From positions 1 to 64,000 of the forward strand of contig NZ_JACSNZ010000009.1 in NCBI RefSeq assembly GCF_016902575.1: 64,000 bases of DNA, given 5' to 3'. The notes beneath the pieces were generated by a model. It saw nothing but the letters and a program-made list of their open reading frames with translations. It was not told the DNA's origin and made no database searches. This document shows positions 42,379 through 52,186 of this stretch, piece by piece. The stretch comes from Pseudoflavonifractor capillosus. GTDB lineage: Bacteria > Bacillota > Clostridia > Oscillospirales > Oscillospiraceae. Position 1 is the stretch's first letter. Every line of letters begins with the position of its first letter. A program made the translations under genes and the position numbers.

Positions 42379-42853
42379 CGAAATCCCTCCTCAGCTTGGT
42401 TTTGGCCCGGTAGAAAATCACTCTGGCCCAGCTGTCCGTCTTTCCAAACAACTCTCCGATCTGGGCAAAGGGCAGCTCCCCAAACACCCGCAGGGAAAAG
42501 ACCTCCTTGTACGGCTCAGGGAGCTGGTGGAGGAGCACATGGAGCCTGCGAGCGGTGTCCTGGTCCAGCAGCTGGCGCTCAAAGTCCGGGGCGGCGGAGT
42601 CCGGGAGGGGGGCTTCCCCCTCCTCTACCAGGTGCTTTTGTTTTTTGAAATGGGTGAAATAGGTGTTCTTGGCGATTTGGCACAGCCAGACGTACAGCTG
42701 ACAGGTGCCGTCAAACCGATGAATGTGCATCATGGCCTTGTAAAAGGCCTCTTGGGTCACCTCTTCGGCCACGTCCGGGTTGCGGCACATGGAATAGACA
42801 AATTTGTATACGCTGGGGAAATACTGGGCGTAGATCTGTTCAAAGTCAGCCAT
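42362..42853 (-). CDS. ECF-type RNA polymerase sigma factor
   Basis: ATG 42853 has GGAGGTGAG upstream. It encodes 163 residues with sigma region 2 (FEQIYAQYFPSVYKFVYSMC, EVTQEAFYKAM, WLCQIAKNTYFTHFKK) and region 4 (LPEPYKEVFSLRVFGELPFAQIGELFGKTDSWARVIFYRAKTKL, in pieces). It lacks region 3, as expected for ECF factors. Its stop lies inside the anti-sigma start region, a standard regulatory pair. The likely targets are its own promoter and envelope-stress genes. Confidence 0.92.
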   Translation of the reverse strand: MADFEQIYAQYFPSVYKFVYSMCRNPDVAEEVTQEAFYKAMMHIHRFDGTCQLYVWLCQIAKNTYFTHFKKQKHLVEEGEAPLPDSAAPDFERQLLDQDTARRLHVLLHQLPEPYKEVFSLRVFGELPFAQIGELFGKTDSWARVIFYRAKTKLRRDFDEDTV

Positions 42854-42874
42854 ACTCTCACCTCCTTCACCCAT

Positions 42875-42902
42875 AAGACTGGGAAGTAGCCCAAACGTTT
42901 CA
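42875..42902 (-). promoter_or_regulatory. Candidate autoregulated ECF promoter
   Basis: On the minus strand TGAAAC (42902-42897), a 16-base spacer and AGTCTT (42880-42875), 22 bases before the sigma start. TGAAAC with 16-17 bases to a GTC-like -10 box is characteristic of ECF promoters; the -10 is only a partial match. Confidence 0.5.
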
Positions 42903-42942
42903 AAGTATCCCAAAAATATTTTACCATGAAAGCTGGGATAGA

Positions 42943-43205
42943 AAAAGACCTCCCCGAACCGAAGTTCAGGGAGGCTGAGACAATGATAAGAGCCTAAAGA
43001 TATGTGAAAATTTCCCGGAAGGAAAGCCCTCGGCAGAGTTTTCCCGCCAAGGGCGGGAAAATAAATTGAAATCCGTTTTTCCCGGGGACATGCGCATCGG
43101 GAAAAACACTTCTCAGCCCGCTAGTGTGGCCTTGGGTTGCCCTTTGACCCAAGGATGCATGCAGCGGGCTGCAATCCTCTCAAAAATGCTGGCATTTTTG
43201 AGAAG
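42943..43205 (-). repeat. Run of four strong hairpins ending in a terminator
   Basis: In minus-strand order there are four hairpins. H4 (43203-43178) is a perfect 12-bp stem. H3 (43171-43114) has CAGCCCGCT/AGCGGGCTG with a nested CCTTGGGT/ACCCAAGG. H2 (43107-43075) is GTTTTTCCCG/CGGGAAAAAC. H1 (43061-43039) is TTTTCCCGCC/GGCGGGAAAA. A hairpin with T-run follows (42974-42943). CTTCTCA/TGAGAAG (43205-43199 with 43115-43109) can also close H4 and H3 together. It is either the hppA 3' UTR, a structured RNA or a dispersed palindromic repeat. No protein is encoded. Confidence 0.6.
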
Positions 43206-43207
43206 CG

Positions 43208-45334
43208 TCAGCTCATAAACGCCTGGACAGCCACGATGAGGCCGGAGAACACGATGGACACGGTGGACACCAGCTTGATGAGAATGTTCAGAGAGGGGCC
43301 GGAGGTGTCCTTGAAGGGGTCGCCCACGGTGTCGCCGATGACGGCGGCCTTGTGACAGGGAGAACCCTTGCCACCGTGGCTGCCTGCCTCAATGTACTTT
43401 TTGGCGTTGTCCCAGGCGCCTCCGGCGTTGGACATAAACACCGCCATGGCAAATCCCGTGACAGACACGCCGCCCAGCAGACCCACCACACCCTCAGGGC
43501 CCAGCAGCAGGCCGGTGAGGATGGGCACCACGATGGCCAGCAGGGAGGGGGTGACCATCTCTTTCAAAGCGCCCTTGGTACACAGTCCCACACAGGCGGC
43601 ATAGTCGGGGTCAGCGGTGCCGTCCATGATGCCCCGAATCTCTTTGAACTGGCGGCGCACCTCCACGACGATGGACTGGGCGGCTCGCTGCACGGCGCTC
43701 ATGGTGAGAGCGGCAAAGACGAAGGTGAGCATGGCGCCCACAAACAGGCCAACCAGCACGGCGGGGTTGGTGAGGGACAGGTCAATGGCCAGCCCCTTGG
43801 CCTCCAGCTTCACGGATACGATATCCACATAGGACACCAGCAGGGCCAGGGCGGTGAGGGCGGCAGAGCCGATGGCAAAGCCCTTACCGGTGGCGGCGGT
43901 GGTGTTGCCCAGAGAGTCCAGAGCGTCGGTGCGGTTACGGACCTCTTCGCCCAGCCCAGACATCTCGGCAATGCCGCCGGCGTTGTCAGCCACGGGGCCG
44001 TAGGCGTCGGTGGCCAGGGTGATGCCCAGGGTGGAGAGCATACCCACCGAGGCGATGCCGATGCCGTAGAGGCCCTTGGAGAACAGCTCTGTGTAGTTCT
44101 CAGCGCTGGTGGTCAGGGTACCGCCGGCAGCCACAAAGGAGACGATGACCGCCACACCCACAATGAGGATGGGGGCGATGGTGGAGAGCATACCCAGGGA
44201 CAGACCACCGATGACGGTGGTGCCTGCCCCGGTCTCGGTGGCATCGGCCAGATCCCGGGTGGGCTTGTATGTATCGGAGGTGTAGTATTCGGTGAAGTAG
44301 CCGATGGCACAGCCTCCCACCAGGCCGCACAGGATGGCCACATACACGCCCCAGTTGCCCAGCAGGTAGTAGGTCAGGGGGGCGGCCACGATGGCAGCTA
44401 ATACGGCAGCGGTGTAAGTGCCCCGGCGCAGGGTGGCCAGAAGCTCCCGCTGGGTGGCGCCCTCTTTGGTGCGGATGAGGAAGGAGCCGATGATGGAGCA
44501 GAGAATGCCCATCACAGCCAGGGCGATGGGCAGCAGCATGGCCTCCCAGGACTTGCCCTGAGAAGCGTAGGCGCTGACGCCCAGGGCAAAGGTGGCCAGG
44601 ATGGAGCCCACATAGGACTCGTACAGGTCGGCACCCATGCCTGCCACATCGCCCACGTTGTCGCCCACGTTATCGGCAATGGTGGCGGGGTTGCGGGGGT
44701 CATCCTCGGGGATGCCCGCCTCCACCTTACCCACCAGATCAGCCCCCACGTCTGCGGCCTTGGTAAAGATACCGCCGCCCACACGGGCAAAGAGGGCCAT
44801 GAAGGAGGCGCCCATGCCGAACATCACCATGGTCTGGGCAATGTGGGGTGCGTCAAAATGGGCCACATATCTGAGAATATGGAACCACACCGAGATGTCC
44901 AGCAGACCCAGCCCCACCACGGTGAAGCCCATGACGGCACCGGAGGAGAAGGCCACATTGAGGCCCTTGTTCAGGCTCTCCGAGGCGGCCTGTGCGGTAC
45001 GGGCGTTGGAGGAGGTGGCGATTCTCATGCCCACAAAGCCTGCAATGGCGGAGTAAATGCCGCCAGTGAGGAAGGCAAAGGGAATAAACCAGTTATCCAG
45101 AAGGCCGAACCGGCACAGCACCAGCAGCAGCACAAAGACCACGGCGAACACCTTGAACACGGTGGCGTACTGGTGTCGCAGGTAGGCATTGGCACCCTGG
45201 CGTATGGCGGCGGCGATCTTCTTCATGGTGTCACTGCCTTCGGAGAAGGCCATGACCTTGCGGCTCTGGAATGCTGCGAACAGCAGCGCCAGAATGGCAC
45301 CCAAAATGCCCAGCCAAAACAGGTTTTCCGTCAT
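43208..45334 (-). CDS. hppA: Membrane pyrophosphatase, K+-dependent type
   Basis: ATG 45334 gives 708 residues and about 16 membrane helices. Substrate-site motifs are [20 protein letters not shown] (about 186-205) and the [19 protein letters not shown] stretch. [10 protein letters not shown] (about 476-485) has Ala where K+-independent enzymes have Lys, so it should need potassium. It couples PPi hydrolysis to H+ or Na+ export; which ion cannot be settled by eye. Its neighbour trkH-trkA could supply the K+. AAGGAG lies 11 bases upstream. Confidence 0.93.
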   Translation of the reverse strand: MTENLFWLGILGAILALLFAAFQSRKVMAFSEGSDTMKKIAAAIRQGANAYLRHQYATVFKVFAVVFVLLLVLCRFGLLDNWFIPFAFLTGGIYSAIAGFVGMRIATSSNARTAQAASESLNKGLNVAFSSGAVMGFTVVGLGLLDISVWFHILRYVAHFDAPHIAQTMVMFGMGASFMALFARVGGGIFTKAADVGADLVGKVEAGIPEDDPRNPATIADNVGDNVGDVAGMGADLYESYVGSILATFALGVSAYASQGKSWEAMLLPIALAVMGILCSIIGSFLIRTKEGATQRELLATLRRGTYTAAVLAAIVAAPLTYYLLGNWGVYVAILCGLVGGCAIGYFTEYYTSDTYKPTRDLADATETGAGTTVIGGLSLGMLSTIAPILIVGVAVIVSFVAAGGTLTTSAENYTELFSKGLYGIGIASVGMLSTLGITLATDAYGPVADNAGGIAEMSGLGEEVRNRTDALDSLGNTTAATGKGFAIGSAALTALALLVSYVDIVSVKLEAKGLAIDLSLTNPAVLVGLFVGAMLTFVFAALTMSAVQRAAQSIVVEVRRQFKEIRGIMDGTADPDYAACVGLCTKGALKEMVTPSLLAIVVPILTGLLLGPEGVVGLLGGVSVTGFAMAVFMSNAGGAWDNAKKYIEAGSHGGKGSPCHKAAVIGDTVGDPFKDTSGPSLNILIKLVSTVSIVFSGLIVAVQAFMS

Positions 45335-45459
45335 GAGAACAACAACTCCTTTTCTTAAGATGTACCGATAAACCCCACACATGTGAGGAGGGGAATAAAA
45401 GATGGTAGATGTGTCAAGAGCAAAGAGCTGAGGGACAATATTCGGTTGTAAAGGGATGG

Positions 45460-46899
45460 TCAGGAGCGCTTCCACGCACTGCGGCTGAAGAGCACCAGGA
45501 TAGGGAAGATCTCCAGACGTCCGATGATCATGCAGAAGCTCAGCACGATCTTGCTCAGGGGTGAGAAGGCGGCGAAGTTGCCCATGGGGCCAACTGCCTC
45601 CAGACCGGGGCCCACGTTGCTGATGCAGGTGATGACAGCGGTGAGGGTGGTGCCGAAGGAGAAGTTGTCCAATCCCACCACAAGCGCAGATGCGAAGATG
45701 ATGAAAATATAGGTGGCGGAGTAGGTGTAGATGGTGCGCACGGTGGAGTCAGACAAGGGGGCTCCGTCCAGCTTCACCACAGATACAGCCCGGGGATGAA
45801 TGATGGAGCGCACCTGACAGCGGATGGTGCGCAGCAGAACCAGAATGCGGGAGCACTTCATGCCGCCGCCAGTGGAGCCTGCACAGGCACCAATGAACAT
45901 GAGAACCACCAACAACATCCTGGACAACTCAGGCCAGCAGTTAAAATCCACAGAGGAGAACCCGGTTGTGGAAATGATAGACGCCACCTGGAAGGCGGCA
46001 GCCCGTACAGCATCAGCATATGAGGAAAAGTGGGAACCTATGTTCACAGAAATGATGATGGTGGCCAGGGCGGTGACTCCCAAGAAGAAGCGCAGCTCAT
46101 CACTTTTCAAAGCCTGCTTCACCTTTCCTGTCAGCACCAGGAAGTACAGGGCGAAGTTGAGGGAGAAGAGGATCATGAAAATGGTGATGATGATCTCAAA
46201 GGCGGGGTTTCCGTAGGCGCCCACCGACAGATTGCGGCTGGAAAAGCCGCCGGTACCGGCAGTACCAAAACTGTGGATAAGGGAATCATATAGGGGCATC
46301 CCGGCAATACGCAGGCACAAAACCTGGATGATGGTGAGACCCAGATAAATGGCGTAGAGGATCTTGGATGACTGGGAGGCCCGGGGTACCAGCTTGCTCT
46401 TCACCGGCCCGGGACTCTCCGCCCGAATCAGGTGGGTGGAGTTGATGCCCAGGAAGGGGAGCAGAGCGGTGGTGAGAATGAGTACCCCCATGCCACCAAG
46501 CCAGTGGGTGAAGGAGCGCCAGAAGAGAAGCCCTAAGGGCAGCCCTTCAATGGAGGTGAGGATGGAGGACCCAGTGGTGGTAAACCCTGAGATGGTCTCG
46601 AAGAAGCAGTCCACATAGCTGCCAAACTGTCCGGAGAACCAGAAGGGCAGAGCGCCGAACACACCGGACAGCACCCAAATAAGGCCCACGGAGAAAAAGC
46701 CCTCCCGTGCGAAAAACTTGTGCTGATTGCGGAAGCCCAGCACAGGCAGCAGCCCAGCCACCACCATAATGGCGATGGTTTTCAGAAAGGGGAAGGGATC
46801 CTCCCCATAGTACAGGGCCACCGCCATGGGCAGCAGCATGGCTGCGGCCTCCACCAACAGAGTAAACCCTGCCACTCGAAATACGGTCTTAAAATTCAT
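45460..46899 (-). CDS. trkH: Trk potassium uptake channel TrkH
   Basis: A 479-residue membrane protein with four pore loops: [38 protein letters not shown] and [24 protein letters not shown] is typical. Its length fits TrkH rather than KtrB, making this a second K+ system besides KtrAB at 7.6-9.6 kb. ATG overlaps the trkA stop (ATGA). Confidence 0.93.
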   Translation of the reverse strand: MNFKTVFRVAGFTLLVEAAAMLLPMAVALYYGEDPFPFLKTIAIMVVAGLLPVLGFRNQHKFFAREGFFSVGLIWVLSGVFGALPFWFSGQFGSYVDCFFETISGFTTTGSSILTSIEGLPLGLLFWRSFTHWLGGMGVLILTTALLPFLGINSTHLIRAESPGPVKSKLVPRASQSSKILYAIYLGLTIIQVLCLRIAGMPLYDSLIHSFGTAGTGGFSSRNLSVGAYGNPAFEIIITIFMILFSLNFALYFLVLTGKVKQALKSDELRFFLGVTALATIIISVNIGSHFSSYADAVRAAAFQVASIISTTGFSSVDFNCWPELSRMLLVVLMFIGACAGSTGGGMKCSRILVLLRTIRCQVRSIIHPRAVSVVKLDGAPLSDSTVRTIYTYSATYIFIIFASALVVGLDNFSFGTTLTAVITCISNVGPGLEAVGPMGNFAAFSPLSKIVLSFCMIIGRLEIFPILVLFSRSAWKRS

Positions 46900-48281
46900 A
46901 GGCCGCCTCGCAGGCCGAAGGTGTCGGCGTAAATGTCATTGAGGTCCAGAATTCCGCTGTCCTTGGCGATGACAATGACGATGTCATCCACCTGGAGGCA
47001 GCTGTTGCCCTCGGGGATGATGACCTGATCGCCACGGACGATGCCTGCAATGAGCACGCCGTTTTTCAGCTTCAGATCCTTCAGGGGGGTGCCCAGGTTG
47101 CGGGTGGCAGAGCTGACCACAAACTCCATGGCCTCTGCATGGCCGTTGGCGATGTGGTGCAGGGCGGTCATGCGGCTGCCCTTGGAATTTTGAATGCCAC
47201 GGACCATGCGCAGGATCTGGTAGGCGGTGGTAAGTTTGGGGGAGACCACCGACTCAATCCCGGCGGAGCGGGCAATGAGGGAGTAGTTTTGGCGGTTGGA
47301 CTTGGCAATGATCTTGTTCACGCCGCACTGATGAGCATAGAGGGAGATGATGAGGTTGTCCTCGTCCCGGTCGGTGAGGGAGATGAATACGTCGCTGGCG
47401 GGCATACACTCCTCGGTGAGCAGCTCCGGGTCGGTGCCGTCTCCGTGGAGGATGAGGGCGTGGGGGAACCACTCAGCCAGCTGTTTGCAGCGGGCCTCGT
47501 TTTTCTCCACCACCTTACACTGGATGCCCAGCTTTTCCAGTTGCTGGAGCAGGTAATAAGTGACCCGTCCGCCGCCGATGATGAAGGCGGAGCGCACCCG
47601 ATGGTTGTGGCGGCCCAACACCTTAAAAAACTGGCTTACCCCACTGGGGGTGCCTGCCACATAGATCTTGTCTCCCACGGCAGGGATAAAGGAACCGTTG
47701 GGGATCATCACATCGTTGCCCCGTTCCACAGCGCAGAAGAGAATGGGCAGATTTTTGATTTTGGAGGCCAGGTGGGATAGGGGCTGGTCTGCCATGCGGT
47801 CCCCAGGCTGGACGTGGAAGGAGACAATTTCCGCCTTGCCCTTGGCAAAGGTGTCCACGTCGGCGGCGTTGGTCAGGCGAATCATCCGGGAGATGTCCAT
47901 GGCGGCGGCAGACTCCGGGTTGATGAGCTTGTTGATGCCAAAATCCCGACGCAGGTTGTCCAAATCGGCCAGATAGTCCCGATTGCGCACACGGGCCACG
48001 GTGTATGAGGTGCCCAGGCGTTTGGCGGTGTATCCGCATAAAAGATTGATTTCATCGGAGCTGGTGGCGGCGATGACGAAGTCTGCATCGGCGGCTCCTG
48101 CATCCTCCAGCACGGTGCGGGAGGCGCAGTTTCCCTTGACGCACATCACATCCAGCTGGTTGGAAATGCGGGTCAGGGTATCGTCCGAGACATCCACCAC
48201 AGTGATGTTGTGATGCTCTGCGGCCAGGTGAAGGGCCACCGTTGAGCCCACTTTTCCGGCTCCTGCAATAATGATATTCAA
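46896..48281 (-). CDS. trkA: Trk potassium uptake regulator TrkA
   Basis: A 461-residue cytosolic protein with two tandem RCK units. The first Rossmann motif is IAGAGKVGS (about 4-12, acidic D near VVDVSDD). The second starts near FIIGGGRVTYYL (about 234-245). Each half has an RCK_C domain. NAD(H) or ATP binding controls TrkH gating. It is the first gene of the trkA-trkH pair. Confidence 0.93.
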   Translation of the reverse strand: MNIIIAGAGKVGSTVALHLAAEHHNITVVDVSDDTLTRISNQLDVMCVKGNCASRTVLEDAGAADADFVIAATSSDEINLLCGYTAKRLGTSYTVARVRNRDYLADLDNLRRDFGINKLINPESAAAMDISRMIRLTNAADVDTFAKGKAEIVSFHVQPGDRMADQPLSHLASKIKNLPILFCAVERGNDVMIPNGSFIPAVGDKIYVAGTPSGVSQFFKVLGRHNHRVRSAFIIGGGRVTYYLLQQLEKLGIQCKVVEKNEARCKQLAEWFPHALILHGDGTDPELLTEECMPASDVFISLTDRDEDNLIISLYAHQCGVNKIIAKSNRQNYSLIARSAGIESVVSPKLTTAYQILRMVRGIQNSKGSRMTALHHIANGHAEAMEFVVSSATRNLGTPLKDLKLKNGVLIAGIVRGDQVIIPEGNSCLQVDDIVIVIAKDSGILDLNDIYADTFGLRGGL

Positions 48282-48321
48282 AATAATTCCTCTCGTTTCT
48301 CTCTAATTCAGTGCGGATGGA

Positions 48322-49500
48322 TTACACCAGTCCACGGCGCCCGGCGGCGTGGAGCAGTCGCTCCAGGGCGGCTTGGAGTACCTGGCGGGAACAGGCCAGG
48401 TTCAGGCGCATGAAGCCGGGGGCTCCATAGTTGATGCCGTGGCTGAGGTACAGCCCGGCCTCCTGCTCCAGAAAGTTGGCCAGGGCCTCATCGTCCAGTC
48501 CAAAGCTGGAGAAGTCCATCCAGGCCAGATAGGTGCCTTCCAGCGGAGAAATCCAGACCTTGGGGAAGTTCTGGGCCATAAAGTCCACCAGATACCGATA
48601 GTTCTCCCCCAGGTAGGTGATGAGTTCCTGCAACCAGGGCTCACATTGCTCATAGCCCACTTCCAGGGCCAGCGTGCCAAAGGCGGAGTCGGCATAGGCG
48701 CCGGAACGGGCCACTTCCGCCACCAGCTTGGCCTGGTTGTCCCGGTCGGGCACGATGATATTGCCGCAGGCCAGCCCCGCCAGGGAGAACGTCTTACTGG
48801 CGGCCATGCCAATGGCACAGTGTTTGGCATATTCTTCGCCAAGGGTGGCATACACGGTATGGGGATGGTCCGGCTGGCACAGATCGCAGTGGATCTCGTC
48901 GCTGATGACAAACACGCCGTGGGCCAAGCACAAATCGCCCACCCGCTGCAGCTCCTCCTTTGTCCACACTCGGCCCACCGGGTTGTGGGGAGAACAGAGG
49001 ATCATAGCGGTGGTGGTGGGACGAGACAGCTTGTCCTCCAGGTCCTCAAAATCCATCTCATAGTGGCCGTCCACCAGCTTCAGGGGATTTTCCAGCAGGG
49101 TGCGCCCGTTGTCCCGGACAGCTCGGTAGAAGGGGGGATAGACGGGGGTCTGGATGACGATGCCGTCTCCAGGGTTGGTAAAGGCCCGGACGGCGGCGTT
49201 GATGCCGTGGACCACACCGGTGGTGCGGACGATCCAATCCCGCTGGACCTCCCAGCCGTAGCGGCGGGATACCCAGGAGTGAATGGCGTTGTAGTAGCGA
49301 TCACCCCAGCCAGTGTAGCCCCATAGCCCGGAACTGGCCAGTTCTTCCAAGGCTGCTACAATGGCGGGCGGGGATCGAAATTCCATATCTGCCACAGACA
49401 AGGGGACGATACCGGGGGCCGGATCCTGGCCCATCAAGTCCCACTTTTCCACCTCTACTCCCACACGAGGGGGAATAGGTTGGTCAAAGAATTGGTTCAC
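48322..49500 (-). CDS. PatB/MalY-type PLP aminotransferase (C-S lyase)
   Basis: GTG 49500 is preferred because GAGGAG lies about eight bases upstream; a GTG at 49509 abuts the SD. It encodes 392 residues of fold type I. Signatures are LSVADMEFRSPPAI, CSPHNPVGRVW, SDEIHCDL and the PLP lysine in ASKTFSLAGL. MalY/PatB proteins cleave cystathionine or cysteine and some act as regulators or aminotransferases. The exact reaction is open. Confidence 0.85.
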   Translation of the reverse strand: MNQFFDQPIPPRVGVEVEKWDLMGQDPAPGIVPLSVADMEFRSPPAIVAALEELASSGLWGYTGWGDRYYNAIHSWVSRRYGWEVQRDWIVRTTGVVHGINAAVRAFTNPGDGIVIQTPVYPPFYRAVRDNGRTLLENPLKLVDGHYEMDFEDLEDKLSRPTTTAMILCSPHNPVGRVWTKEELQRVGDLCLAHGVFVISDEIHCDLCQPDHPHTVYATLGEEYAKHCAIGMAASKTFSLAGLACGNIIVPDRDNQAKLVAEVARSGAYADSAFGTLALEVGYEQCEPWLQELITYLGENYRYLVDFMAQNFPKVWISPLEGTYLAWMDFSSFGLDDEALANFLEQEAGLYLSHGINYGAPGFMRLNLACSRQVLQAALERLLHAAGRRGLV

Positions 49501-49627
49501 GGGAGACACTCCTCACAATAATGGTGGTATTTTGTTAAAATGATATCACATTTGCACAACTGCCGCAAGGCCTAAGCAGTGAGATATTGGCAAAATCACA
49601 AGAATGGATCACTCACGGCAGGTGGCG

Positions 49628-49677
49628 AAAAAGCACGGGAGGGCTTGCCGCAGAAGTGTCTGCGACAAGCCCTCCCG
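49628..49677 (-). terminator. Strong terminator after rplL
   Basis: On the minus strand a 19-bp stem beginning CGGGAGGGCTTGTCGCAGA, loop CACT, followed by TGCTTTTT. It closes the ribosomal operon directly after rplL. Confidence 0.88.
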
Positions 49678-49699
49678 ATAGTACTTGTGGGGAAGTAAA

Positions 49700-50071
49700 T
49701 TACTTCAGCTCCACCTTGGCGCCGACCTCTTCCAGCTTGGCCTTCAGAGCCTCGGCGTCCTCCTTGGAGATGCCCTCCTTCAGAGCCTTGGGGGCAGCCT
49801 CGACCATAGCCTTGGCGTCAGCCAGGCCCAGGCCGGTGATCTCACGGACAACCTTGATGACCTTGATCTTCTCGGCGCCGACCTCAGCCAGGACCACGTC
49901 GAACTCGGTCTTCTCCTCAGCGGGAGCAGCAGCAGCGCCAGCGGCGGGAGCGGCCATGGCGGCGGCGGAAACGCCGAACTCCTCCTCCAGGGCCTTGACG
50001 AGCTCGTTGAGCTCCAGAACGGTCAGGGACTTAACCTCTTCGATCATAGCAGTAATCTTCTCGCTAGCCAT
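49700..50071 (-). CDS. rplL: Ribosomal protein L7/L12
   Basis: A 123-residue protein: N-terminal dimerisation helices (about 1-33), an alanine/proline-rich hinge (about 36-52; [20 protein letters not shown]) and the C-terminal factor-binding domain ([17 protein letters not shown]). It forms the ribosomal stalk with L10. AAGGAGG precedes the ATG. It is usually followed by rpoB; here a terminator follows. Confidence 0.97.
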   Translation of the reverse strand: MASEKITAMIEEVKSLTVLELNELVKALEEEFGVSAAAMAAPAAGAAAAPAEEKTEFDVVLAEVGAEKIKVIKVVREITGLGLADAKAMVEAAPKALKEGISKEDAEALKAKLEEVGAKVELK

Positions 50072-50142
50072 GATGAAATACCTCCTTAAATAAATAATAT
50101 AAAGTAAAATGTGGGCGGGTCAACGTCTGACCCGGTGCTGAA

Positions 50143-50673
50143 TTATTCAGCGGCAGTCTCCTCAGCAGCAGCAGGCTCGCCGTCCTTCTCGGCAATAGCC
50201 TTCAGGACAATAGCCAGGCTGGTAATGGGAGCCAGCATCATGCCGAGCAGCTGAGCCACCAGGCCGTCCTTAGAGGGCAGATCGGCCAGAGCGGCGATGT
50301 CCTCCAGGGGGAGCACCTGGCCGTCCATGAAGCCGGCCTTGATGTTGAAGCGATCGCCCAGCTGCTTGGAGTACTTGTTGATAATCCGCATGGGGGCGAT
50401 GGGGTCGTCCTTAGAGATGGCAATGGAAGTAGTACCGTTGAGCACCTCATCCAGCTCGCCGAGACCGACATTGTCAGCAGCACGACGCAGCAGGGTGTTC
50501 TTCACGACGGAATATTCCACACCGTTTTCTCTCAGCTCGGCACGCAGAGCAGTGTCCTCGGCCACGGTGATACCCTTGTAGTCCACCAGCACACCGGAAG
50601 AAGCGCTCTGCAGGGTCTCGGTCAGAGAGGCCACGATGGCTTGCTTTTCACTGAGAACCTTTGCGTTAGGCAT
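50143..50673 (-). CDS. rplJ: Ribosomal protein L10
   Basis: ATG 50673 has GGAGGTGA upstream; the longer frame reads into the leader. It encodes 176 residues: N-terminal rRNA-binding domain (VDYKGITVAEDTALRAELRE, VVKNTLLRRA) and C-terminal helix for L7/L12 dimers. It is the autoregulator that binds the leader just upstream. Confidence 0.97.
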   Translation of the reverse strand: MPNAKVLSEKQAIVASLTETLQSASSGVLVDYKGITVAEDTALRAELRENGVEYSVVKNTLLRRAADNVGLGELDEVLNGTTSIAISKDDPIAPMRIINKYSKQLGDRFNIKAGFMDGQVLPLEDIAALADLPSKDGLVAQLLGMMLAPITSLAIVLKAIAEKDGEPAAAEETAAE

Positions 50674-50722
50674 TTGGAATTCACCTCCGGAAAATTTAGT
50701 GCAGCGGTCTTTGCAGCAAAGC

Positions 50723-50757
50723 AAAAACGCCGCTTTCGTGTCAAGACGAAAACAGCG
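50723..50757 (-). terminator. Attenuator hairpin in the rplJ leader
   Basis: On the minus strand CGCTGTTTTCGT pairs (with G-U pairs) with ACGAAAGCGGCG, followed by TTTTTGC. It lies after the L10-binding core and could end transcription when L10 is in excess. Confidence 0.7.
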
Positions 50758-50761
50758 CAAA

Positions 50762-50828
50762 CATATCGTTATGAGCTGCATTCTCGGTAGGGTTTATGGC
50801 TCACGCCACCTACTGTCTCCGAACACGA
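50762..50828 (-). ncRNA. L10 (rplJ) leader autoregulatory RNA
   Basis: The minus strand carries the conserved core: GGAGACAGTAGGTGGCGTGA (50821-50802), then AAACCCTACCGAGAATGCAGC. The AGTAGG/CCTACC pairing and kink-turn-like internal loop are the L10(L12)4 binding site. Confidence 0.9.
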
Positions 50829-50833
50829 GTGGT

Positions 50834-50862
50834 ATTATATCAACCCGGGAGGGATTTGTCAA
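50834..50862 (-). promoter_or_regulatory. Promoter of rplJ-rplL
   Basis: TTGACA (50862-50857), a 17-base spacer and TATAAT (50839-50834): a consensus sigma-A promoter just upstream of the L10 leader, so rplJL can be expressed apart from rplKA. Confidence 0.85.
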
Positions 50863-50960
50863 GCAAAATCCTCCCGAATTGGATATAATTTTACGAAAAC
50901 TCCATAGCCCGCCCCAGTTCTCGCCCAGAGGGGAGAACTGGGGACGTGGCAAAGGGGTTC

Positions 50961-51659
50961 TTAGTTGCCGAACTTGGCAGCGCTGACCTTGACGCCGGGG
51001 CCCATGGTGGAAGCAGCCACACAGCTCTTCACATACTGGCCCTTAGCAGCGGCGGGCTTAGCCTTGACGATGGCGGTCATGAGAGCGTTGAGGTTGTCAG
51101 AGAGCTTCTCAGCGCCAAAGGAGACCTTGCCGATGGGGCAGTGGATGATGTTGGTCTTGTCCAGACGATACTCCACCTTACCGGCCTTGATCTCGTTGAC
51201 AGCCTGGGTCACGTTGGGGGTCACAGTGCCGGCCTTGGGGGAGGGCATCAGGCCCTTGGGGCCCAGAACCTTACCCAGACGGCCAACCACACCCATCATG
51301 TCGGGGGTAGCCACGACCACGTCGAAGTCGAACCAGTTTTCCTTCTGGATCTTCTCCACCATGTCCATATCGCCCACGTAGTCGGCGCCGGCGGCACGGG
51401 CCTCCTCGGCCTTGTCGCCCTTGGCGAAGACCAGCACACGGGCGGTCTTACCAGTGCCGTGGGGGAGAACGATGGCGCCACGGACCTGCTGGTCGGCGTG
51501 ACGGGAGTCGACGCCCAACTTCACGTGCAGCTCCACGGTCTCATCGAACTTGGCGGTGGCGGTCTTGATGACCAGCTCCATGGCCTCGTTCACGTCATAC
51601 TGAGCAGCGCGGTCGATGAGCTTAGCGCTGTCCACATACTTCTTACCCTTAGTTGCCAT
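50961..51659 (-). CDS. rplA: Ribosomal protein L1
   Basis: A 232-residue protein. The two-domain L1 fold includes [20 protein letters not shown], the domain II segment [20 protein letters not shown] and the signature [18 protein letters not shown]. It binds 23S rRNA at the exit-site stalk. AAAGGAGGAG precedes the ATG. It lies 19 bases after rplK. Confidence 0.97.
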   Translation of the reverse strand: MATKGKKYVDSAKLIDRAAQYDVNEAMELVIKTATAKFDETVELHVKLGVDSRHADQQVRGAIVLPHGTGKTARVLVFAKGDKAEEARAAGADYVGDMDMVEKIQKENWFDFDVVVATPDMMGVVGRLGKVLGPKGLMPSPKAGTVTPNVTQAVNEIKAGKVEYRLDKTNIIHCPIGKVSFGAEKLSDNLNALMTAIVKAKPAAAKGQYVKSCVAASTMGPGVKVSAAKFGN

Positions 51660-51678
51660 TGTTTGTCTCCTCCTTTCC

Positions 51679-52104
51679 TTACTCTTCCACCAGGATGCCC
51701 ATGGAACGGGCGGTACCGGCGATCATGCTCATGGCGCTCTCCAGGCTGGAGGCGTTCAGGTCGGGCATCTTGGTCTCAGCGATCTTCTGCAGATCAGCAC
51801 GGCTCAGGGTGGCCACCTTGGTCTTGTTGGGCACGCCGGAGCCGGACTCGATGCCGCAAGCCTTCTTGATGAGCACGGGGGCGGGAGGGGTCTTGGTGAT
51901 AAAGGTGAAGGAACGGTCGGCGTACACGGTGATGACCACGGGGATGATGAGACCCATGTCCTTCTTGGTGCGCTCGTTGAACTCCTTGGTGAACGCGGCG
52001 ATGTTCACGCCGTGCTGACCCAGGGCAGGGCCAACAGGGGGGGCGGGAGTTGCCTGACCGGCGGGGATCTGAAGCTTTACATATCCAGTAACTTTCTGTG
52101 CCAT
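51679..52104 (-). CDS. rplK: Ribosomal protein L11
   Basis: ATG 52104 ([18 protein letters not shown]) with GGAGGTG upstream; 141 residues. The proline-rich [20 protein letters not shown] and C-terminal rRNA-binding domain are typical. It forms part of the GTPase-associated centre. Confidence 0.97.
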   Translation of the reverse strand: MAQKVTGYVKLQIPAGQATPAPPVGPALGQHGVNIAAFTKEFNERTKKDMGLIIPVVITVYADRSFTFITKTPPAPVLIKKACGIESGSGVPNKTKVATLSRADLQKIAETKMPDLNASSLESAMSMIAGTARSMGILVEE

Positions 52105-52186
52105 TTGAAACAGCACCTCCTACATAAAATGTGGTGGTGACGGAGCACTTTGTGCTCCTCCCACGGTTTGGGACGGAGTGTTTCCG

